Below, one piece after another: positions 24,185 through 31,858 of a stretch of DNA of 34,822 nt; within the stretch, counting starts at the first letter, position 1, and the number at the start of each line of letters is the position of its first letter. The notes under the pieces were generated by a model. That model was not told where the DNA came from, made no database searches, and worked only from the letters and a program-made list of their open reading frames with translations. The position numbers and the translations under genes were made by a program. Source of the stretch: Methylotenera_A sp046594885 (lineage in GTDB: Bacteria; Pseudomonadota; Gammaproteobacteria; Burkholderiales; Methylophilaceae); NCBI GenBank assembly GCA_046594885.1, contig JBKJRD010000071.1, forward strand, positions 1-34,822, given 5' to 3'.

Positions 24185-24370
24185 ATGGCAAACCTTCCAA
24201 ACAAGTTATCGAACAATTCACCAACAAAAGCAAAGTCATCTGCTCCTGCATCTAATATATCTAAGAAGTCTGTCAAGAAAGATATCTTCCATACTAATAA
24301 ATCTATGAGACTACTAGATAATTTTGATGAAAGTATTACAGAGGGCAATCATGACCGAAAATCTGAATAG
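24185..24370 (+). CDS. Doubtful 61-residue Ser/Lys/Asn-rich frame
   Basis: An ATG frame rich in Ser, Lys and Asn (NNSPTKAKSSAPASNISKKS) with no ribosome site, overlapping a better-supported 24-residue frame at its end. It ends in DNFDESITEGNHDRKSE. No family recognised. It may be a small disordered protein encoded ahead of cbpA or a chance frame; the complementary strand is also open, which lowers confidence. Confidence 0.25.
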   Translation: MANLPNKLSNNSPTKAKSSAPASNISKKSVKKDIFHTNKSMRLLDNFDESITEGNHDRKSE

Positions 24371-24425
24371 TGAAAACGATATTTCATATGATGATTTAGA
24401 GATTGAGCAAACAGTTGGATTATAA
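24351..24425 (+). CDS. 24-residue leader frame overlapping the cbpA start
   Basis: ATG at 24351 preceded by AGAGGGCAATC, a strong ribosome site that no other start here has. The acidic peptide begins MTENLNSENDISYDDLEIEQ and stops at 24423-24425, just after the TTG codons that begin the co-chaperone gene. The arrangement suits a leader peptide whose translation delivers ribosomes to the weak TTG start downstream (inference). Confidence 0.45.
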   Translation: MTENLNSENDISYDDLEIEQTVGL

Positions 24426-25347
24426 AGACTATTACAAAGAGCTAGGAGTTACGAAGACTGCTACGCTTGATGAGATTAAAAAGTCTTATAAAAAACTTGC
24501 ACATAAATATCATCCTGATATTTCCAAAGAAAAAGATGCAGAAGCTAAATTTAAGGAAATTGGTGAGGCTTACAACACTTTAAAGGATCAAGAAAAACGT
24601 GCTGCCTATGATAAGTTAGGTAACCAAACCTCAACTAATGATTTTAGACCGCCGCCAGGTTGGGCGAACAATCAAAATGATTTAAATAATACTTTCGATG
24701 GTATGAATTTTTCTGATTTGTTCTCACAGTTCGCTGGAAGAGCTAACGGTTCGTCACAACATCATAGAAATATGCAGCGACCTGGACAAGATTATGAAAT
24801 TACAGCTGACATTTCATTAGAGGATGCATTTAAAGGTACTCAATTAGATATAGATTTGATAGTCCCAGAGTATCTCGACAACGGAACTGTACAAAATTCA
24901 CCGAGGACATTTAAGGTTCGAATACCAAAAGGCGTTATAGATAAACAAAGGATGCGACTAAGAGGTAAGGGAGGCAACGGCATAAATGGTGGCGTCAATG
25001 GCGACCTTTATCTCAATGTGCATTTTAAACCGCACCCCTACTTTAAAGCGGATGGCCATGATCTTTACGTAGATATTCCTATAACACCTTGGGAAGCCAG
25101 TTTAGGTGGCCCTATCGAAGTGCCAACTTTACATGGTGCAGTCAATATGAAAATAACAGCGGGTTCAAATTCAGGTAAAAAACTACGCCTTCCCAAAAAA
25201 GGGCTGCCTGATCAAAATAATGGGCATGGTGATCTTTTCGCGGTCATTCAGATTGTTGTGCCCTCAGTGCTTACAGAGCAAGAGAAGAAACATATGCAGG
25301 ATTTGGCTGAAGTATCACACTTTAATCCAAGGCAACATTTAAGTTAG
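24415..25347 (+). CDS. cbpA: CbpA-type DnaJ co-chaperone
   Basis: Curved-DNA-binding/J-domain protein that stimulates DnaK and can bind DNA in stationary phase. About 310 residues. The J domain comes first, with DYYKELGVTKTATLDEIKKS and the HPD tripeptide (KYHPDISKE). A Gly/Asn-rich linker lacks the DnaJ zinc finger. Then come two C-terminal beta domains (QDYEITADISLEDAFKGTQ; GDLYLNVHFKPHPYFK; DLYVDIPITPWEASLGG). I prefer TTG 24415 (MDYKDYYKELG) because CbpA proteins normally start this way; TTG 24403 in the same frame is equally possible, and a TAG at 24397-24399 blocks anything longer. It is followed after 10 bases by its modulator cbpM. Confidence 0.93.
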   Translation: MDYKDYYKELGVTKTATLDEIKKSYKKLAHKYHPDISKEKDAEAKFKEIGEAYNTLKDQEKRAAYDKLGNQTSTNDFRPPPGWANNQNDLNNTFDGMNFSDLFSQFAGRANGSSQHHRNMQRPGQDYEITADISLEDAFKGTQLDIDLIVPEYLDNGTVQNSPRTFKVRIPKGVIDKQRMRLRGKGGNGINGGVNGDLYLNVHFKPHPYFKADGHDLYVDIPITPWEASLGGPIEVPTLHGAVNMKITAGSNSGKKLRLPKKGLPDQNNGHGDLFAVIQIVVPSVLTEQEKKHMQDLAEVSHFNPRQHLS

Positions 25348-25357
25348 GAGATTAAGC

Positions 25358-25672
25358 ATGCTTATAGACCTTACTGAAGTTAAATGGCTAAGCGATAGCC
25401 ACTTGGTTTCATATGATGAGTTGACTCAGTTATCTGGGTTAACGATATCAGATTTGCAGCACCTACTAGATAATGGCGTTTTAACTCCACACGATAATGA
25501 GTCGAATCAATTCAGCAGCACTTCCATCATATTGCTACGCAAAGTTGCTAGGCTGAAAGAAGATTTTGAGCTTGATATAAATGGGATGTGCCTATCATTA
25601 ACTCTCTTGCAGAAAATTAATACTCTAGAACAACAATTAAGTCAGAGCAAACTTACATTTGAATTGAGATAG
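25358..25672 (+). CDS. cbpM: CbpM, modulator of CbpA
   Basis: 104-residue MerR-HTH-like protein that binds the CbpA J domain and inhibits it. Recognisable parts are an N-terminal LTEVKWLSDSHLVSYDELTQLSGLTISDLQHLLDNGVLTP helix-turn-helix-like region, a short FSSTSIILLRKVARLKEDFELDINGM segment, and a final coiled helix (LLQKINTLEQQLSQ). Length and layout match the CbpM family. The start has a good GGAGATTAAGC site. The cbpA-cbpM pairing is the known operon form. Confidence 0.9.
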   Translation: MLIDLTEVKWLSDSHLVSYDELTQLSGLTISDLQHLLDNGVLTPHDNESNQFSSTSIILLRKVARLKEDFELDINGMCLSLTLLQKINTLEQQLSQSKLTFELR

Positions 25673-25676
25673 TATT

Positions 25677-26375
25677 TTGATACCGCATATTCATATGGAG
25701 CTACATAAATCAGACCGTGTTGGATGGCTACGTGCAGCTGTTTTAGGTGCAAATGACGGCACTATTTCCATAGCAAGTTTGCTGGTTGGTGTTGCAGCTG
25801 GCGGCGCACTTAATCAAAATATTTTATTAATGGGTGTTGCTGGTGTAGCTGCAGGCGCTATGTCAATGGCTGCAGGAGAGTATGTATCAGTCCAATCTCA
25901 AGCAGATACTGAAAATGCAGACATTACGCGCGAAAAAGATGAATTATTAAAGGAGCCAGAACGAGAGTTAATAGAATTAACAGCGATTTATATAAACAGG
26001 GGTTTAGACGAACCATTAGCTAAGCAAGTAGCAGAAAAACTGATGTCTATAGATGCGATAGGCACTCATGCCCGAGAAGAGCTTGGCATCACAGAAGCAT
26101 TTCGTGCAAAGCCAATTCAAGCTGCGCTAGTTTCTGCTTGTTCGTTCACTTTGGGGGCGATAATACCTTTCATTGCAGCCCTGCTTGCACCTCCTAACTT
26201 AATTGTTGAAATAGTGTCAATCACCGCCCTAATAACACTCGGCATTTTAGGTGCAACAGCAGCGTATGTTGGGGGTGCTTCTAAAGTTAGGGGTACTTTA
26301 AGAGTTGTTTTTTGGGGCGCATTAGCCATGAGCATCACAGCAGTTGTTGGTAAACTCTTTGGGGGATTCATTTAG
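25677..26375 (+). CDS. VIT/CCC1-family Fe/Mn transporter
   Basis: 232-residue membrane protein of the VIT1/CCC1 family, which moves Fe2+ or Mn2+ by proton antiport. The signature beginning is present (HKSDRVGWLRAAVLGANDGTISIASLLVGVAAGG, followed by a second helix GVAGVAAGAMSMAAGEYVSVQSQADTE). A cytosolic Glu-rich helix pair follows (REKDELLKEPEREL...), holding metal-binding glutamates. Three more membrane helices close the protein. Length is normal. I take TTG 25677, 4 bases after cbpM, since the later ATG 25695 has no ribosome site; either is possible. Probably co-transcribed with cbpAM. Confidence 0.9.
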   Translation: MIPHIHMELHKSDRVGWLRAAVLGANDGTISIASLLVGVAAGGALNQNILLMGVAGVAAGAMSMAAGEYVSVQSQADTENADITREKDELLKEPERELIELTAIYINRGLDEPLAKQVAEKLMSIDAIGTHAREELGITEAFRAKPIQAALVSACSFTLGAIIPFIAALLAPPNLIVEIVSITALITLGILGATAAYVGGASKVRGTLRVVFWGALAMSITAVVGKLFGGFI

Positions 26376-26434
26376 TAAATTAATGACGATCCAAGTTAGT
26401 TAAGATTTAGTTATTAAAAATTAATCAGAAAAAC

Positions 26435-27439
26435 CTACTTAGCCAAAGCTTTCAACTCTCTTATTTTAATAGAAAAATCGGAGGTATTCGGTAATTGCTG
26501 GGCTTTTTTATTAACATAGGCGCTTTGCCTTAGAGCTTCAAAAGTAAGTCCTCTTGTTTCCAATAAATTTTCTTCATAGAGATACTCTGGCAAATATCCA
26601 CTTGCGAGAATTTTCCAACTAAATGGAATTTGTGGTTTATTCACCTGACTAGCCTTCCAAATCCCCGTGGTGCAGTTCGTAGTTAATGAGTTATAAAACT
26701 TTGGTAATTTGTTTAGTGAGTTAACTTCATTCACATATTGCATCAATACTGCCCGAATGTTGCTTATGGTTGCTGAAATACGATATATATACACATCTTC
26801 ATTAGGGTTTTGTCTGTAGTTTGTTCGCAGTCTAATGACATCACGCTCATCGGCCACTACGTAGTAGAGTTCATATTGCCTAAAGAAGCCTTTAATCGTT
26901 GAAAACTTCTCTCCCAGCTCCTTACGGGCCTCAATTGATATTGCTAGCTGACCTTCTTGACCAAAATCAAAACTTACAAATGTGTGTGCAATCAATGGCC
27001 CCATCCAATAAACTACGATAATGTCAGCACCTTTTAACTTATTTAAGTCATATACTTTATCGTAGTAGGCTGGGGAGTAATCAGTGGCACTGCGATAGTC
27101 AAAATTACGCACATTATGCACGGTGATTAAATTATCTTTAATGAATACTTTCGATGGAATCGCTACATCTGTTTGCCATTGCCATTCGTTAGATGGTTTT
27201 AAACTGAAGTACCATGCCAACATTAAAATGAGCAAGCCAAAGTAAATTAGACATGAACGCCATATTTGTCGTTTCTGCACTATTGAAACTAAGGCAAAAA
27301 CCGTAAATCCTGAGTAAGAGACAATTACACCACCTTGCAAAAATAAGTTACTAGGCCCAGCATAGAAAAATGCCAGCACAGACCAAATAGCTGAGCAAGT
27401 GATTAAAAATCCGAGAAAAGTCAAAGATATTGTTCGCAT
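26435..27439 (-). CDS. DUF4105 (Lnb N-terminal periplasmic) membrane protein
   Basis: 334-residue protein with two or three N-terminal membrane segments (about 5-25, 32-50, 60-80) and a large domain facing the periplasm. That domain has the DUF4105/Lnb pattern: IAHTFVSFDFGQ with a conserved His, IEARKELGEKFSTIKGFFRQYEL, VIRLRTNYR and, near residue 250, LTTNCTTGIW with a conserved Cys. The Cys/His arrangement resembles NlpC/P60-like papain-fold enzymes, so amide or peptide-bond hydrolysis is plausible (inference). No Shine-Dalgarno sequence is obvious before the ATG at 27439. It converges with the VIT gene and is a single gene. Confidence 0.85.
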   Translation of the reverse strand: MRTISLTFLGFLITCSAIWSVLAFFYAGPSNLFLQGGVIVSYSGFTVFALVSIVQKRQIWRSCLIYFGLLILMLAWYFSLKPSNEWQWQTDVAIPSKVFIKDNLITVHNVRNFDYRSATDYSPAYYDKVYDLNKLKGADIIVVYWMGPLIAHTFVSFDFGQEGQLAISIEARKELGEKFSTIKGFFRQYELYYVVADERDVIRLRTNYRQNPNEDVYIYRISATISNIRAVLMQYVNEVNSLNKLPKFYNSLTTNCTTGIWKASQVNKPQIPFSWKILASGYLPEYLYEENLLETRGLTFEALRQSAYVNKKAQQLPNTSDFSIKIRELKALAK

Positions 27440-27569
27440 TGGCTTACTATTTTTTATCGCGCCATCTATTGAAATTGTCTAAGGTAATTTAGGCTTAATA
27501 GGTGCATGCTAAACTGCATCATAGGGAAAGTAATGTGGGCTTTTGTAATTAATAACATGTATTAGTTAT

Positions 27570-27869
27570 TCAAATTTCATTTTTCAATGCAACTCTATAT
27601 TCTTCAAGTTTAGCCTCATAACTTTCCGCTGTGCCAAAATCTAAAAAAGTTGTATATCGCGTATGCGTGCCGAGCATTTTTCTTGCATGTTTGATAGGAC
27701 AAAAGTACTGCTCGGTTCTAGCCACAATTTCAGTGATGTAGGCAATCATTCCAGTGCCATAAGCACAATAAGTGCAGTGAAATTTTTCGATAAAATTTAG
27801 ATAATGCAAATGCTGACGATCAAATATTACATAGTCAGCGCGATGAACTTTCTTAATGCCGTAAATAAA
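27570..27869 (-). pseudogene. 5'-truncated conserved protein, C-terminal part only
   Basis: The open frame runs from just after TAG (27870-27872) to 27570 and encodes about 99 residues: GIKKVHRADYVIFDRQHLHY, LNFIEKFHCTYCAYGTGMIA, YITEIVARTEQYFCPIKHAR, then a Leu/Glu-rich end. The ADYVIFDRQHLHYLN and CPIKHARK segments have the look of a conserved family of roughly 150 residues with four cysteines. The only starts are a TTG at 27809, which would discard the first conserved block, so the gene has probably lost its 5' end. The two CxxC-like groups suggest metal binding. Name and function unknown. Confidence 0.5.
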
Positions 27870-28101
27870 CTAGATTATTTTACAATATTCAGTTGTCCGC
27901 TATGGGCCCAAAGCTGACACTCAAAATGTCTATGAAATTCTTGGAAGTCCAATCTTTTGTGGTTAGAAAATGAAGAAATGCTTAAGGACACAAGTTACTC
28001 TAGGTTTAGTCGTTAATACCATCAGCTGAATGTTGCAAAAATATTGAAGTTTTACTATATTAAGGATAACCTTGAAACTGTTTAAGTATAAAAATCTCGA
28101 C
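27870..28101. other. Intergenic stretch downstream of acetate kinase, no gene seen
   Basis: 232 bases. No readable frame on either strand. It is the place where the 5' part of the truncated gene at 27570-27869 would have been. Confidence 0.4.
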
Positions 28102-29163
28102 CTAGGTAGACAAATTTTCGGCTAAACGTGCCATTTCAGCTTCTTCATCAGCAGGGATTATTAATATGGGCTTAGACGAAGCGCTATTTAATGTAGCTGA
28201 ATTGGCATAATTGGCTTCGGTATTTAAATCAAAGCCAAGAAAACCAAGTTGTTCACAAATGAGTGCGCGCACTTGCATAGCGTGTTCACCAATGCCACCA
28301 GTAAAAACTAGTGCATCTATGCCGCCAGCTTTAGCGGCATATGAACCGATGGCGGCACGTACTTGACGTGCGAAAAATTCTACTGCAAAATTAGCATTCA
28401 AACTAGCGCTTGTAAGGAGTGCAGACATCTCGCTACTTTCTTCATCTGAAAGTGCCAATAAGCCAGACTTTTCATATATTAAGCTAACTAATTGAGTGTC
28501 ATCATAACGTTTGGCAAGTTCTAGCATCACTCCAGGGTCAATGTCCCCACATCGTGTTCCCATTACAATTCCACCAGCAGCGCTGTATCCCATGCTGGTG
28601 TCAACAGAGCGTAAGTTTTCTAGCAAGCACAGACTTGCACCATGGCCAAGATGCGCTACGACAATGCGGCCTTTTGCGGCTTCACCAAGAACTTTAGGTA
28701 ATTGCTTAGCAACATGTGCGTAATTGATGCCATGGAAGCCATAGCGGCGTATTTTGAGTGCTTGAGGAATCGCTAGTCGATAAGCTATTTCTGGTAAGGT
28801 GTAGTGAAAGGCGGTGTCAAAACAAGCAATCTGTGGGCAATTAAATTGCTTGACGCACAAATCCACGCCCAGTAAATTGGTTGGCATATGCAAGGGAGCA
28901 AGATAAGTGATGCTTAGCAAGCGCGCGTGCTCATTGGCATCAATTAAACGTGTGGCATCAGCAATCTCGCCACCATGCACAAAACGATGTGCGACTATCG
29001 TTGGTTGATGGCTTGTTAAATCAGCCAGCAAGGCATTAAACGCTTCAATATGACAATTATTATCATCGCCGTAAACATACCTAAAATTGACGCGCTCGCC
29101 ATTGGTAATAAATAAGCTGGCTTTTAGGCTAGACGACCCGCTATTAACGGCTAGTATATTCAT
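28102..29163 (-). CDS. ackA: Acetate kinase, short form
   Basis: Converts acetyl phosphate plus ADP to acetate and ATP. The 353-residue product has the ASKHA signatures: MNILAVNSGSSSLKASLF at the start, RFVHGGE, IACFDTAFHYTLP, RRYGFHGINYAHV, VVAHLGHGASLC, and DALVFTGGIGEHA. A conserved GTRCGDIDPGVM loop carries the catalytic Arg region. It is about 45 residues shorter than E. coli AckA (400); the shortening is in surface loops, mainly in the first 60 residues and between later motifs. The ATG overlaps the end of the phosphoketolase gene by 20 bases, so the two are coupled and the kinase drains its acetyl phosphate. Confidence 0.95.
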   Translation of the reverse strand: MNILAVNSGSSSLKASLFITNGERVNFRYVYGDDNNCHIEAFNALLADLTSHQPTIVAHRFVHGGEIADATRLIDANEHARLLSITYLAPLHMPTNLLGVDLCVKQFNCPQIACFDTAFHYTLPEIAYRLAIPQALKIRRYGFHGINYAHVAKQLPKVLGEAAKGRIVVAHLGHGASLCLLENLRSVDTSMGYSAAGGIVMGTRCGDIDPGVMLELAKRYDDTQLVSLIYEKSGLLALSDEESSEMSALLTSASLNANFAVEFFARQVRAAIGSYAAKAGGIDALVFTGGIGEHAMQVRALICEQLGFLGFDLNTEANYANSATLNSASSKPILIIPADEEAEMARLAENLST

Positions 29164-31537
29164 CAGGCCACACCCAGCTGTCTTCGTCTAGCAAATCTAC
29201 ACCATATTCATATGCATATTGGCAACATTCCATTTGCCTGTTGTGTAAAGTTTCTTGTACATGTGCACCAATTTTTTGCAGGCTCGGTATGCGGTTAATC
29301 GCATCTATCGCCAAGCTAAAGCGGTCAATTTGATTTTGAATCGCCAGTTCTAGTGGGGTGTTAATACTGCCTTTTTCCTTATAGCCACGCACATGCAAAT
29401 TGTGATGATTGGTGCGTCGATAAGTGAGGCGGTGAATCAAGTAGGGATAGCCGTGAAAGTTAAAAATAATTGGTTTATCGGTGGTGAATAAGCAATCAAA
29501 ATCACGGTCAGAAAGACCATGTGGATGCTCGCTTTGTGGGCTCAGTTTATATAAATCGACCACATTTACAAAACGCACTTTAAGCTGTGGAAAGTGTTGG
29601 CGTAACAACACGACAGCGGCCAACGCTTCTTTGGTTGGAATATCACCTGCGCTTGCCATCACCAAATCAGGCTCTTGGCCTTCATCATTGCTGGCCCACT
29701 GCCAAATACCAATGCCCTTGGCGCAATGCTTAATGGCGTCATCCATATTTAAATATTGCAAGTGTTTCTGCTTATCGCAAACAATCACATTTATATAATC
29801 GGTGCTATTGAAACAATGGTCGGCAACCGTCAGCAGACAATTAACATCGGGTGGCAAATAAATACGCGTCACTTCTGGACTTTTGTTGACAACAATATCC
29901 AGAAAGCCGGGGTCTTGGTGGGTAAATCCATTGTGATCTTGCCGCCACACGGTAGAAGTAATCAGCAAATTAAGAGATGATACTGGCGCGCGCCAAGGCA
30001 CGTCTTTAGACATCGCCATCCATTTGGCGTGTTGATTAAACATAGAATCAATCACATGCACAAATGATTCATAGGTTGAGAAAAAACCATGACGACCCGT
30101 CAGTAAATAGCCTTCTAACCAACCTTCAATCGTATGTTCTGACAGCATTTCCATCACACGCCCGTCTGGCGATAACTCACCGCCATCGGCATCTTCAGGC
30201 AAGTAATCCGCCATCCAAGTTTTTTTGCTAACTTCGTAGACATTATCCAGCTTGTTTGAGCTATTTTCATCTGGCCCAAATACGCGAAAATTCTGCATAT
30301 TGTGCTGCATAATATCGCGCAGAAACTTGCCCAAAGGCCTTGTGTTTTCTGCCACTAAATTACCTGGCTTTTGTAATGCCAGTGCATAATCGGTAAAATC
30401 TGGCATGCGCAGGGCTTTGCGAATTAGGCCCCCATTAGCGTGCGGGTTGGCACTCATACGGCGATTGCCTGTTGGCGCAAGCGCTTTTAAATGCGGTACT
30501 AACTTACCTTGGTCATCAAACAACTCCTCTGGTTTGTAGCTACGTAGCCAATCTTCTAGTTGCTTTAAATGGGCAGGATTTTCTTTTATCTTTGGCAGTG
30601 GCACTTGGTGAGAGCGCCAAAACCCTTCTACTTTATGCCCATCAACTTCTTTAGGGCCTGTCCATCCTTTGGGTGAACGCAACACAATCATAGGCCAGCG
30701 TGGGCGGCTAGCCTTGCCACTGGTACGCGCTACTTTTTGAATGTGTTGAATCTCGTTAACGCATTGTTCCATCGCGGTTGCCATGTCGCTGTGCATGGTT
30801 AATGGGTCACTTCCTTCAACAAAATAGGGGGTCCAACCATAACCAATAAAAAGGCTTTCAAGTTCCTGATGTGAAATGCGCGACAAAATAGTGGGGTTGT
30901 TAATTTTATAACCGTTGAGATGCAAGATTGGCAAAACGGCGCCATCGTGAATGGGGTTTAAAAACTTATTAGAATGCCAAGAGGTTGCTAAAGGCCCCGT
31001 TTCAGATTCGCCATCACCTACCACCACGGTGACTAATAAATCAGGGTTATCGTAAGCCGCACCAAACGCATGGGAAATGCTATAACCCAGCTCGCCACCT
31101 TCGTGAATTGAACCCGGCATTTCAGGGGTGCAGTGACTACCAATGCCGCCAGGGAATGAAAACTCTTTAAAAAACCGAGATAAACCTTCTTCATCTTCAC
31201 CTTTGTTTGGGTATACCTCACTGTAAGTTCCTTCTAGATAAATGGGCGCGAGAACACCAGGCGCACCGTGCCCAGGGCCTGCGAGAAAAATGGCATTAAG
31301 GTCGTACTTTTTAATCAACCGATTTATATGAACATAGGCAAAACTTAAGCCGGGGCTTGAGCCCCAATGTCCTAGTAGTCGTTGTTTAATATGCTCTGAT
31401 TTGAGTGGATTTTTCAGTAGAGGGTTATCGCGCAAATATATCATGCTGGCAGCTAAATAATTGCAAGCACGCCAATAAGCATCAATGGATTGCAACTCTT
31501 GATGCGAAAGTTGTGGTTTATTTAGTGGGATGTTCAT
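29144..31537 (-). CDS. xfp: Xylulose-5-phosphate/fructose-6-phosphate phosphoketolase
   Basis: Thiamine-diphosphate enzyme that splits xylulose 5-phosphate (or fructose 6-phosphate) with phosphate into acetyl phosphate and a triose or tetrose phosphate. The 797-residue length is standard. Readable motifs are LAGPGHGAPG (near 80), the EMPGSIHEGGELGYSISHAFGAA segment, GDGESETGPLATSWHSNKF with thiamine-site residues, ILHLNGYKINNPT, and the C-terminal VIFNFHGYPYLIHRLTYRRTNHHNLHVRGYKEKGS. The start has an AAAGGTAAAA site. With ackA just downstream it forms a pathway giving acetate and ATP from pentose phosphates, which fits either a fermentative/low-oxygen state or a RuMP-type methylotroph (inference). 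Confidence 0.97.
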   Translation of the reverse strand: MNIPLNKPQLSHQELQSIDAYWRACNYLAASMIYLRDNPLLKNPLKSEHIKQRLLGHWGSSPGLSFAYVHINRLIKKYDLNAIFLAGPGHGAPGVLAPIYLEGTYSEVYPNKGEDEEGLSRFFKEFSFPGGIGSHCTPEMPGSIHEGGELGYSISHAFGAAYDNPDLLVTVVVGDGESETGPLATSWHSNKFLNPIHDGAVLPILHLNGYKINNPTILSRISHQELESLFIGYGWTPYFVEGSDPLTMHSDMATAMEQCVNEIQHIQKVARTSGKASRPRWPMIVLRSPKGWTGPKEVDGHKVEGFWRSHQVPLPKIKENPAHLKQLEDWLRSYKPEELFDDQGKLVPHLKALAPTGNRRMSANPHANGGLIRKALRMPDFTDYALALQKPGNLVAENTRPLGKFLRDIMQHNMQNFRVFGPDENSSNKLDNVYEVSKKTWMADYLPEDADGGELSPDGRVMEMLSEHTIEGWLEGYLLTGRHGFFSTYESFVHVIDSMFNQHAKWMAMSKDVPWRAPVSSLNLLITSTVWRQDHNGFTHQDPGFLDIVVNKSPEVTRIYLPPDVNCLLTVADHCFNSTDYINVIVCDKQKHLQYLNMDDAIKHCAKGIGIWQWASNDEGQEPDLVMASAGDIPTKEALAAVVLLRQHFPQLKVRFVNVVDLYKLSPQSEHPHGLSDRDFDCLFTTDKPIIFNFHGYPYLIHRLTYRRTNHHNLHVRGYKEKGSINTPLELAIQNQIDRFSLAIDAINRIPSLQKIGAHVQETLHNRQMECCQYAYEYGVDLLDEDSWVWPDEYTSR

Positions 31538-31858
31538 ATGATGTTTTTACCTTTGATTATTAGCCTTATTAAATTTCTTTTCGCCCTGGGCTTGGTTCTT
31601 ATTAATGTAGAGGGAGCAGGGCTTTTTAGTGACTTTTCTGAACGCTTAAGCCTTAACTTCTACCACACGCCTTTTACTACTCAGATAACACTCTCTAGTT
31701 CAATTACGCCATTCTTAAATGTATTCCGAAAGTCCAGCCTTTCCTCAATCTCATTTGTTTATGAATAGTGCCCAATGCATATCTTCTCTACACCAAAAAA
31801 CATTAATAAGGCGAACTGCAGATGGGACTCAAACTCGACTTTACCTCTTTAATATTGA
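31538..31858 (-). promoter_or_regulatory. Upstream region of phosphoketolase gene
   Basis: 321 bases between the phosphoketolase start and the end of the ATPase gene, both on the minus strand. I see no supported gene; the 76-residue plus-strand frame here has no recognisable content. The promoter for xfp-ackA should lie here unless the ATPase transcript reads through; no clear terminator hairpin is visible. Confidence 0.35.

Noticed and set aside
24151..24348. 65-residue minus-strand frame upstream of cbpA
   Set aside because: Antisense to another doubtful frame, no ribosome site, no family; open by base composition.
31538..31768. 76-residue plus-strand frame divergent from phosphoketolase
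   Set aside because: Low-complexity, Ser/Phe/Leu-rich composition and no recognisable motif; it occupies the space where the xfp promoter must be.
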